Source: Rugalucina vietnamica (Eukaryota > Mollusca > Bivalvia > Lucinida > Lucinidae). From it: 64,000 bases of DNA. The translations under genes were made by a program, and so were the position numbers. Numbering within the stretch: the first letter of the stretch is position 1; every line of letters starts with the position of its first letter. The notes below the pieces were generated by a model, which was given only the letters and a program-made list of their open reading frames with translations, was not told where the DNA came from and made no database searches. The stretch is taken from positions 18,595,957-18,659,956 of the forward strand of contig OZ024874.1 of the NCBI GenBank assembly GCA_964017185.1. Direction: 5' to 3'. Positions 54,610 through 64,000 of this stretch are shown here, piece by piece.

Positions 54610-55060
54610 TGTTTCTGATTTTATAATATTGTGTTATCAAAGTTGTTTTATTGTCAAACTAAAAGAGACATTTTGACTTGTTGCAACTGCCAACCGAATG
54701 CTCCTACACATGACACTAATGTGTAAAAGCAATCAACTGTAAATGAATTTTGTGAGTAGGTAAGCAGGTTGTTGCGCTGAAGTGGTTTTGACTTTTTTCA
54801 ACTGCCATCCAAAAAGAATGCCTTTCGTGTGCTCCTTCAAACTTCTTTTGTGGTAATTTTGTCATAACATGACACGAATGCACAAATAAATCCGATTACC
54901 AGAAAACATGCAATATACTTACATGTACCACTTTCTCGCAAATTTTGCCAAAAAATGAGCTCACAGCACATTCACTGGATTTAGAACTGGCGAGAAGTGG
55001 ATCTGAATGGTGAATGTAAGGAAAACAACACTACTTGTCACCTTTCATACCATCCCAGGG
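54610..55060. other. No recognised gene
   Basis: Two related stretches (54660-54730 and 54785-54875) share CAACTGCCA and AATGC words, suggesting an old duplication. No coding signal. Confidence 0.4.
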
Positions 55061-55064
55061 GCTG

Positions 55065-55345
55065 TGGTAAACGTTTATCATCTCTCTGGTCAGATAGTTA
55101 GCACTGAATTCGTGACGTACTGTGAATATGTGTTTGCTTAAAGTGTCAGCATCGGCAAGGCGTTCCGGGACCATCACATTGTAAGCAATTTCTTTAAAAA
55201 TTTGGATATGTCTAACTGAAATTCAATCACGCCTTGCAAAGATCATATATATAAGACAAACCTTAATTCTTATTGCCCAGCCTTCCTGATTTTGCTCGAG
55301 TATCGCATTTCTCCGATAGCAGAATACACTGAACAACTAAGCTAA
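55065..55345 (-). repeat. Duplicated segment, copy 2 (partner 6440-6790)
   Basis: Diverged partner of the segment containing the signal-peptide exon at 6.7 kb. The exon part is no longer an open signal peptide here. The segment is interrupted at 55346 by an inverted-repeat element. Confidence 0.6.
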
Positions 55346-55801
55346 GGCTGCGTTCACGTAGAAATATACATATACGAAATTCGCTATTCGCTATTCGGTA
55401 TTCCTTATGCGTACATACGGGTAGGGTGGTTCACATAGGTAGCATCCTTTTTCAATGCGTTCCTTTCGTATGGAAAATGAAGATTCCTCATAAGAAGATT
55501 ATTTTGTTTTGCTTTTACTAGCCGCCGAGGAGATCGCCCCAACTTATCTAACTTATCTTTCAATAAAAACACTCAACAACTTGTGTACAATAGGAATTTA
55601 GATCAGCATAATCAGTTATCACACGGTGCACGGTGAACGAAAATCGAACATGTACGATTCCCAATTTGCTATACTATTCTCATACGACCTTTTCGAATAG
55701 TGCCCTCTTATGTGAATCCTAGTGTCTGACTTCAGCTATTTGCGTCCCCTCAAAAATGTGCACCATATACCCGAATAGTATACTCCTATGTGAACGCAGC
55801 C
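55346..55801. mobile_element. TAA-flanked MITE, PIF/Harbinger-like
   Basis: Ends GGCTGCGTTCACGTAG and its inverse CTATGTGAACGCAGCC, flanked by TAA (55343-55345, 55802-55804). A three-base TWA duplication with GG-starting ends is typical of PIF/Harbinger elements. 456 bp with no transposase. Contains TATTCG tandem words near the left end. Confidence 0.8.
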
Positions 55802-55912
55802 TAAGTGAACGCAGCATTTTTGGTCGAATTGCAAATATTAAAAATGTTTTAAACCCGCTTAATGGTGTCAAGCTAGATCTATATTGTAATTTCACTTGCG
55901 TTGTCGGACATA

Positions 55913-57962
55913 GTTCACTCATTCTAAAATAAGCAGCACACCCCCTGTCTCGGGGTGTTAAATAAAAATTGGAGTGACATTGTTCAATATATCACCAAGG
56001 TTGGCTGATTTTCAAAATTTGGTACTATCTCCATTTAAACCGAATAAAGTATGATTCCCAGTTATGTTTTTTAAGATCTCTGGTAGTAGTGAATAATATG
56101 TGACCCCACCAAAAACGGCATGTCACAAACTAAAATGCAAAAATTCAAAATGCGATAGAATGAACAAAGTCTATTTTCACACGAAACAACATCGTTCGAT
56201 TTACTTAATTTGACATTATCTTTTGGTAAAAGAAATCGTTCTTTTATATCTTGTAAACAAACAAAAATATCAAACATCAAAAATCGAAAAAAGCATGTCA
56301 CAGAGTTTCTGTAATTTACATGACGCTATAGAAGATTGTCCATATCTTAATACTGCTTTCTCTTATTGCAGACCAAACTGTGTCAATTAAAAAGTTGAAT
56401 ATGTCCTTTATATGGATAACATATAGATTTTTTATGTTGCTTTTCTATTTTGGTCAAATATATTCAATCCCCCTGCTTAACCATTGCGCCCCTTTCAATA
56501 TGTAATCATACGTGACACCATTTTTCTACAAATCCAACATGGTATTTGAAACAACGTTATCTGAATATGAAAGTATGGAGGATGAATACATCTCACAAAA
56601 AATAAAGTTAATATCAAACGACCCTAAGGTGTTTTTTTGGATGCTAAAGTTGAAAATGTAATAAACGTGACAGTAATTTACGTGACGGTACTTACTTTCA
56701 AAATGCCAATATGACATGTTATATCGCTAAGATTGTGCCTTGAATCAGCGTCAATAAATGTTTTAAGGTCCATTATGTACTTTTCAGTAGTTAAGTTTAC
56801 GGAATATGATGTTTTTTTCAAGCAGTGTCACGTAAATTACGCACTTGTCACGTAAAATACAAAGGTAGTGTAAGTCTATTTATCAGTTATAGTTGAAAAC
56901 AGTTGAATCTCAAAGGATCACACCTCCTTCAATCAAAGACATAGCAATACTACATTTGTTATTCGCATTTGTCCATTCCAAAATACTGACCAACAGTAAA
57001 ATATCGGCCCTGAGATTAATATACATTTTTATCAATATAAAACAGTTTGTTTTACTAAATAATTACATAGTTAATAAATCGAAGGATTTACTTCTTGTGC
57101 AGACTGGTTCAAAATCCATGCTTCATTTCAAGTTAGCAAAAACTCAAACATATCTAAGTTTAAAAATAATGTAGGTGACTTAAATATTACCGTCACGTAA
57201 ATTACAGTATTCTGTCACGTTTATTACATTTTTATCGAATGTTGTGCAAAAAGTAAAACAATATTAAAACATGAAATTGGATCACCCAAGATTGTCTGTT
57301 TGGAGTAAACGTATCTTGATAAAGTCTTTCAGATAACATTTAATGCTATTGTGTATCTGTATTGCAAAAATAATTTATGTTGCGGTTTGCAAGTAATTTA
57401 CGTGACGCTGAATAAAAAAGACCTGCCATATAACAAGATGTATTTAGAAAAATAATTATAAGCTCCGTCACTCATGTAGGACAAATGTAATAATCATTAC
57501 ATGTTTTGATATAATTCTGATGTTCAGATCAGATGTTATTATACTTGCAATTTAACAACACTGAAAATTCTGAATCAAGAAGCCTGCAGCATACACATAT
57601 TATCTAACATTTTTCGATAGTAGATATGATAGGACGTTTATTGTTTGATTTAATCTACTTAATATTGCTCTTTATTTGAGAAACTGAAGTCTGCAAGTCA
57701 GAGATATACGTTGAGTTTGTGTTATGGTTACATTTAGTTCATATGTAGTGCGTCACGTTGATTACCAAATTGGAATATACCTATCAAGTTTCAAAATGAT
57801 GTAGAAATTGTAAGAATCGCGTGAAGGTGGTGAAATTTTACAGGATGAAGCCTGAATGATCCACAATAGTGATGGTATGTCGAAAAAGTGTAATTCTAAA
57901 AGTTTATTTTTCTTCATTTTTTTTTCTCCAGGATTTGCACCTTATTTTAGAATGAGTGAGTG
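55913..57962. mobile_element. TIR element with repeated TCACGTAAATTAC
   Basis: CACTCATTCTAAAATAAG at 55916-55933 recurs inverted at 57943-57960. Between them, TCACGTAAATTAC or its inverse occurs about seven times (near 56315, 56672, 56828, 57193, 57395, with variants near 56855, 57218 and 57755). No transposase frame is present. Target duplication not resolved. Confidence 0.6.
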
Positions 57963-57969
57963 GTAGCTG

Positions 57970-59015
57970 TAGTAAAAGACCCGCACGCATGCGGGTCGGT
58001 TCTATTTGTTCTTTTTCCGTTACACCAGGAGAACTATAAGTATTGCCAATATAACACTTTAGGTCTTTCTAATGTTAAAAATGCATAAATATTCTTTTCA
58101 AATTTGATAAACTATTACCAAGTTGTTTTTGAGGTATAAATACATTTCATAAATGGTTTCATAACTTCTCAAACAACTTTAAGGAACTTCCCAAAGGGTG
58201 TTGACATGACAAAAGGTTCATGATTGTTTTCTATTGTGATGAAATTATTTGGAAGATAAGCTTCAAAATCTCATGAAATGAACTATGAAATCCTTTACGA
58301 AGTTGGTTATAAGGAACATAGCAAGTTACATTCCATTATCTTCATTTTGTTCTTCAAGTGATAGGTTTACAGAAATAAAATGATTAGTATATCAGGGGTG
58401 TACTTTGTAAACACTCAAGGTTTTGCCACTTTCTATTGAGAAGCAATCATGTTCCAAGATTTTATATGGAGATTAGTTTCAGCTTCTTTCTTAACATGCA
58501 AAACTATTTTCCAATGAGTTTGTAGAATATTGGAAGGCCATCAAGAGCTTAGCAAAGCACTCAGGTGATATGCTGGTCATTGTTTCAGTTCCTCGGCTGT
58601 AAGAGAATTAGGAAGCGGATTTTGGTCATCAGCTAAGCGACTGCGCATACCTCTATAATGGTCAGGACTCAATCCCCGTACTATGGGAAAAGGCTAGAAA
58701 AATGATCAAAAGTAGAAATAGTTATCATTAAAATTGGCTGCTTCAGTCCCTACTACCTGACCGGTTAACCTCGGTCAGCGGTGATCCCTGTAACTGGCCA
58801 AAATCAACAGAAAACGACAAAACTAATTTCATGGAGGATTGGCTCATGGAATGTACGAACATTGATGTACAGCGTTTGCCTCGTAAGCTAGTCCGCAGCA
58901 TAGATCTGGCCTTTTTGGACGTGGACTTTGGGTGGTATGATGTACATGTAACTGCACTAAGTAACATGGTTTGCGCAGGTTGGGAGATCAAAGAAGTTGG
59001 TGCTGGCTATAAGTT
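57970..59015. other. No recognised gene
   Basis: Opposing short frames at 58743-59046 have no recognised domain. The rest is AT-rich without repeats I can name. Confidence 0.35.
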
Positions 59016-59019
59016 CTTC

Positions 59020-59127
59020 CCCAGCGGGCACATGACGTCAAAATGACGTCATATCAACGTCGATACGACGTCATGACGTCGCATCAACGTCGATCTGACG
59101 TCATTTTGACGTCATGTGCCTGCTGGG
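59020..59127. mobile_element. Short TGACGTC-rich TIR element
   Basis: A 108-bp near-palindrome with ends CCCAGCGGGCACATGACGTC and its inverse GACGTCATGTGCCTGCTGGG. The same terminal words occur in the 1.4-kb element at 6794-8193, so it is a deleted relative. Confidence 0.85.
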
Positions 59128-59129
59128 TC

Positions 59130-59565
59130 TGGAGTGGACGCATGAGTGAGGAGAGGCGTGGAGAAGGAGTTTCGTCGATATGAACTGGTAAGCTGTTATG
59201 ATTGCCGAAAGGCATCAATGACCGCCTAATGACATCGCGACTTCCAATGTCTTGTAAGTAGTACGAATCCGTCGTCGGTGCTTATTCACCTTCTATGACA
59301 TATCCAGATGGGGCGAAATTTAATGAAGGACTAAGACAATGACGGATCTCCAACACCCGGTACCTGGGTACAGATAGGCTTTGCAATCTTAATGACAGAG
59401 TTGGTACATACGTTGCAAACTAAACCTATGGTGTATATGAATGTGCAAGATATACTCATCTGAGCCGAAGACATGGATAAAAATGCCTGGAGACAAAATG
59501 CAATGGGCAATGAATCATTTTTCACAATTATGACTTTGTCATAGGTTGCCCAGCACATTGACAAC
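59130..59565. other. No recognised gene
   Basis: No motif, repeat or exon signal that I can support. Confidence 0.35.
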
Positions 59566-59569
59566 CGTA

Positions 59570-62500
59570 TAGTCAATGTCGAATGGGAATCTCGTGCGAT
59601 TTTTTAACGATTTATGACGACCTATATAAAACTTATCTATGGGGTATATGTATAACATTAAACCTGTTCGTCGCACTTACAGCCGCGTCAGAGTCGATTT
59701 ATGACGTCATCAATATGGCGGCTACCTGACTATATGTGACAGTATTTGACATTTTGGGTCTTGTGGAGTCGAAGTCGGAAATTTAGTTTTTAACACGTTT
59801 ACAATTTTTATTATGTTAATAATCCATGTCCAAAAACTTTAATAAATAGCGCTAACGATTAATAAGACAAATAGAGAAAACACGCACCACCCATACTTTG
59901 CATCATAGGGTTCTTAATTGGTAACGAAATTAATTGGCCTTGGAAAATCGTTTGTTACACAGAGTTATAGTATCCCGTTCAGTTGTCCTTCACAGTGAAT
60001 GTTGGCTTAATATTATAGAATCGGAAATTGTGAAGGTCTTGCTAGAAATATCCAACCTATCTTATAAGGCGGCGTTTTGAAACTAATGACTGAGTGTGCA
60101 AAAATCCAATTAACGTCGCATGTAGTTTTGTGACGTCACCTTTAGTTCACGTTTTGTGACGTCAACGTCGTACCTCCACAAGACCGAAAATCTCAGAGAA
60201 CGTCACATATATGAATTATTCGTATATCCATCAAAATCAATTGAAAACATCGCATTATTGCCTATTTTGCGAAGAAAATGTATGAAATGCATCTGATTAT
60301 ACAGAAGATAGACGCATTAAGTCGATGGGTTAAAGGATATTGCTTTATCCAGTCATGCGTTCGTTCGTGCATACGTTCTTCAAAAAACGCCCACAACTGA
60401 GCCTATTTTGATGCACCCTCAGGACAATTTTTCATAGTTGCCAAATCATTCCCTGGGTCCCCAGAAATACAAAACAAAAATCGTCCTCAAAGATAAACTC
60501 AATTGTACTATGAAAACATGCATGGTTTCCATGGCAACCTTAACGAGATTCTTGAGCACTGGGGTGTACATACAAAATTGATCATATCTGTTACTTATCC
60601 TAGACTACTGTACTTGGTCTCATTTTAAAGATTAGACATAGTCCCTGTTTATGGTAAGTAATGCAAATTATCTAATTTGCATATTCATTAATTTTAATGA
60701 AAATATGAAAAATGGCAAAAAGTTGTTGAAAATCCATAAATTAACTAATTTCAGGCCAAACTGCCATTGTGACACATTGTTAATGAACCAGTAATATCAT
60801 TTGACAAATTTATCGATGAATTGGCCCTATATGAAGATTATCTCATTTGCATATTCATGATATTAATAAAATGTAACAAAAGTGAGGAAAAACGAGGAAA
60901 CAAAAAACTATAACCATTGCAAGTTATTGCATATGTTATATGGCCTAACTTGCATCTCTGGGACAAATTCTCAAGGCTGTTACTGTTGTAAGAGGGACCA
61001 CATTAATGCCATCAAATATTGTTCTCAGCAACAAAATCATTTGCATGATGTAAAATTACTTAGTTTTTACACCACCTCTCATGCGATTCTAAAGAATAGG
61101 GTGTACTTACAAAAAATACTCATATTCCACCAATAGAATGCTCTAGGATACTATAATTAGTCTGATAGTGATGCATGAACTGAACAATTCATCCTTTATA
61201 CCTCATCATATTTAAAGCACTGAATTCACTTATTCATGAAAATTAACAAAATAGAAAAAAATAAAAGAATAGATAAATAAAAATGAAAACAAATTGTGGA
61301 ATTATATGGGGTATATGTGCAAAATTCGCTTGTTCCAGAGCTGTTTATCAACCCAGGATGCTCGTAAAAGAGGTGTTCAGTGATTGTTATGGCAATGGAC
61401 TATGGTCCTGAAGTATTATATAAGAATAATCTGATTTCCAATATCATGAATTTTAATGAAAACTAAAGAAATTTTAGAGAAAAGACAATGAAAAAAATGG
61501 GTTAACCTACAAAATGACTTGTATTATGGCAATCAAAAGTCTTAAGTGCTGAAAATGGCATCAAATGGTGTCTAGGGCAATATTATTACATCCTGAACTA
61601 CAATTTACGTGTCATTTGGTGTTAGTTTCTTGAATTTTAAGAATATCAACAAAACCTTTTGAATTTAGTGGGTTGGGAATACGGAAAAAGTAAGGGGGTA
61701 AACGTAGAAGAGCTATAATTGGCATTAAATGATTGCTAGGACAATGTTCTGTAACGATATAATCGGCTATTTTTGTTGTATGGATATTACTAAGATCTTC
61801 ATAAATAAGAGAAAAACGGGTGCACCAAAGAAAATCGCTCATATCTCAGCTGACAATATCATTAGAATGATTAAAATGGTTACATTAGAATGATGGGAGA
61901 ATGTACTAATGCCATGCAGTACGATAGCTCAACCACGTGTTATTAAATTTTCTGAAAGTTACATAAAGTTTCGAAAAATATGGAAATTGAAGGATGTGCT
62001 TCACCAAAATTTATTAAATCTTGCTTGCCAGAAAGCATGATTTATACATCTGAGCACATGACAATAAAACATTGTCCTAGCAATAAATTGAGACCATTTT
62101 GAGTTCTCCACGGCTATTGGCAGCTGAGATATAAGCAATGTTGTTGGTGTAGCCCATCATTTTTCATTGATGTTGCTATTATTTATTAAGATCTCATTAA
62201 TATCAATAGATCTAAAAGAAAATAGCAGGAAACCGCGGTATGACCCATATTTCTCATTTATACGTTAACTGCTCTTCAAGGATCTCGGATTATATGGTTA
62301 CAGAACATTGTCCTAGCAATTATTTATTACTAATTATAGCTCCCTAGGTCTTACAGTAACCCGGGCACGTGCGTTTTTCTACGCATACCCCAGAATTGTT
62401 CTGTATAGTTTCTCTTAAACCAAAACGTTTTGTTAATATTCTTAAAACTAAAACACAAATGACCCATACTTTATAGTACAGGATGGTATAACATTTGATG

Positions 62501-63366
62501 TCATTTTTCAGCACCATATGACTTTTGATTGCCGAGATACAAGTCATTTTGTAGGTATAATTGTTTGGTTCATGTATCACTATCATACCAATTATAGTAC
62601 TTTAGAGCATTCTATTGGTAGGATATAAGTATTTTGGGAAGAACATCCTATTCTTTAGAATCGCATGAGGAGTGGTGTGGAAACTATGTAATTTTACATC
62701 ATGCAAATCAAAGAAGGGGCTATGTCTAAGCTTTAAAATGAGACCATGTTCAATAATCTAAGATAAGTAACAGTCGAGTTATGATCAAATTTGTATGTAT
62801 ACCCCCATTCTCAAGAATCACGTTAACGGTTGCCATGACAACCGTGCATTTTTTTTTTCATAGTGCATTTGAGTTTATCTTTGGGGACATTTTTGTTTAT
62901 ATTTCTGGGGTGCCAGTAAATGATTGGCACCCATAAAAATGTCTTGGGGGTTGCAAGCTAGGTCAAATTAGCTCCCGGTGTACTATGCATAGTTTGGCAC
63001 TTTGTATGCAGCTTTTGTCGTGACGTGGCTCATATTTTAGTGCTATACTCCTTGTGAGAGATACGTTTGTGCTAAAATAGCGTTTATAAATACATTTGGT
63101 AAATTCCACCCATATAAAACCAGCGAGAAGCTGGAAATCAATTTTTATTTGACAAGCATAGTATGAAAATGGTTGTTTGAAATGCATATTATGAATGCGC
63201 TGGTCGCCATTTTGATGACGTCATATTTCAGCCCAGACGCGGGTCTCAGGGCGACGAACTGGTTTAAATTGTTGCATATGCCCCAAAGTTTGATTTAAGG
63301 TAGGTCGTCACAAATCGTCATGAAATTCCCACGGGAAGATTTTTTGTGCCCATTCGACATTGACTA
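59570..63366. mobile_element. Long imperfect foldback element, 3.8 kb
   Basis: The outer ends TAGTCAATGTCGAATGGG and its inverse are followed by about 170 bp of inverted homology containing TGACGTCATCAA. Homology continues inward almost to the centre. For example, GCATGATGTAAAATTAC (61043-61059) pairs with its inverse at 62690-62706, ACAAAATGACTTGTAT (about 61509) with about 62550, and GATTGCTAGGACAATGTTCTG (61731) with 62300-62320. Left arm about 2.3 kb, right arm about 1.25 kb. GTA flanks both ends (59567-59569 and 63367-63369). A 65-bp piece of the hammerhead-repeat family is inserted in the right arm at 62230-62292. No transposase frame. Confidence 0.75.
62230..62292 (+). repeat. Fragment of hammerhead-repeat unit
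   Basis: Inverse of the first 65 bases of the array unit (GAGATCC... to the ACCGCGGTTTC part). It keeps GAAACCGCGGTATGACCC but no CUGANGA or stem II, so it is not a ribozyme. Confidence 0.65.
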
Positions 63367-63448
63367 GTACAACGAACCAACCATCACTGTGGATGGACAA
63401 ACACAGAAAAGAAATATAAATTTCCTATCAATGGCTATTAAAAGCCTA

Positions 63449-63449
<1 letters not shown>

Positions 63450-63483
<34 letters not shown>
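63450..63483. repeat. AAT microsatellite
   Basis: Eleven uninterrupted AAT units. Confidence 0.95.
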
Positions 63484-63514
63484 GTCTACTTACCAGAAAG
63501 TCAGGATATTCATT

Positions 63515-63950
63515 GAATGACAGAAAAAATATCCTTAACCCACATCTGACATTACCAACACAAATACGAACAGGAGTTCTTCACAGAAATGCATTACACC
63601 TGGGCAGCCATAAGAAAAATCCCTGGAATTCATTACATGTATGTTTTGAAAAAGAAAAGAACGCAGGTACAGCTTCAAATATAACAGCTGCCGAGCTAAG
63701 ACTTCACTTGACAATGCGGATGAGTTTTACGGAAGACAAACTCAATAGCATACAATCCGGTTTCATAACTTCCGTGTTATCAATAAAGGGTATTTGGATT
63801 ACTTTCAAAATCGAAAATAACTCATGCATACATAATATTATCTTTATGAAATATTTTAAACATAATTACCACTGCAATTTAATATGAAAATTCAATGGCA
63901 GTTTACTTCCGTACAGCATATTGGGACTTCCCTTAACATTCAAAATTGTT
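63515..63950 (+). repeat. Dispersed repeat family R1, copy c
   Basis: Longest copy of the family also seen at 8440-8830 and 13540-13690. The 124-codon frame across it (63513-63887) is not conserved in the other copies, so it is not called as a gene. Confidence 0.6.
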
Positions 63951-63982
63951 AGAGGATGAAAGCATTCAGCTGATTTATGACA

Positions 63983-64000
63983 CACACACACACACACACA
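63983..64000. repeat. AC microsatellite, cut by window end
   Basis: ACAC units run to the last base of the window. Confidence 0.9.

Noticed and set aside
62230-62292. Hammerhead in the foldback right arm
   Set aside because: Only the GAAACCGCGGTA side is kept. CUGANGA and stem II are absent.
63513-63887. 124-codon plus frame near the window end
   Set aside because: It lies in a dispersed repeat whose other copies do not keep the frame.

Overview
This 64-kb window is eukaryotic and AT-rich. It has introns, a gypsy-group LTR retrotransposon, LINE remnants, many inverted-repeat DNA elements and several satellite-like arrays. No ribosomal, tRNA or prokaryotic-style genes are visible. The repeat styles (tandem arrays ending in short hairpins, hammerhead-bearing tandem repeats, 2A-bearing LINEs, TGACGTC-rich inverted-repeat elements) suggest a marine invertebrate, most likely a bivalve mollusc. 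That is an inference from repeat style, not from a host marker gene.

Only one convincing host gene is present. On the minus strand, seven exons between 27894 and 21400 join in frame into a 903-residue type I membrane protein. Its order is signal peptide, LamG/pentraxin-like domain, SUEL/galactose-lectin-like domain, a CUB-like domain, a Ser/Thr-rich stalk, one transmembrane helix, and a tail of about 308 residues with many repeated Tyr-x-x-Ile/Leu motifs. The introns between ectodomain exons are all phase 1. A broken relative of its tail exon lies at 45.4-45.72 kb. Three tyrosine-rich tail blocks are internally duplicated. A 26-bp minisatellite sits in intron 5, and a TTAA-flanked inverted-repeat element begins about 110 bp past the stop codon.

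The most unusual repeat is at 29.94-32.13 kb: six tandem units of about 375 bp, flanked by 13-bp direct repeats. Each unit carries on the minus strand a motif that folds as a type I hammerhead ribozyme (CUGAAGA, stem II, GAAA, tiny palindromic stem III, cleavage after GUA, stem I). Single diverged units at 12.6 kb (minus) and 53.0-53.3 kb (plus) keep the fold with compensatory base changes. This fits the metazoan retrozyme type of small non-autonomous element.

Layout. 0-1.9 kb: nothing recognised. 1.9-5.2 kb: defective CR1/L2-group LINE with a 2A-like motif and PHD fingers. 5.3-9.2 kb: palindromes, a signal-peptide exon fragment and a TGACGTC-rich inverted-repeat element. 9.3-13.7 kb: hairpin-ended tandem array, LINE 3' end, hammerhead unit, microsatellites. 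13.7-21.3 kb: mostly empty apart from inverted-repeat elements. 21.4-27.9 kb: receptor gene. 28-33 kb: a pearl-like array, then the hammerhead array. 33.4-36.1 kb: decayed gypsy copy split by a TA-flanked inverted-repeat element. 36.6-38.1 kb: array rich in nuclear-receptor-type sites. 39-45.9 kb: dispersed and tandem repeats plus the receptor-tail relic. 45.94-52.69 kb: full-length gypsy-group element with one open gag-pol frame and near-identical LTRs, with integrase placed before reverse transcriptase. 53-59 kb: hammerhead unit, LINE 3' fragment inside GATC/GATT simple repeats, inverted-repeat elements. 59.57-63.37 kb: long imperfect foldback. 63.5-64 kb: dispersed repeat and microsatellites.

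Exons, domains, motifs, inverted repeats and target duplications were read by eye. Family names are from motif recognition and no database search was possible.
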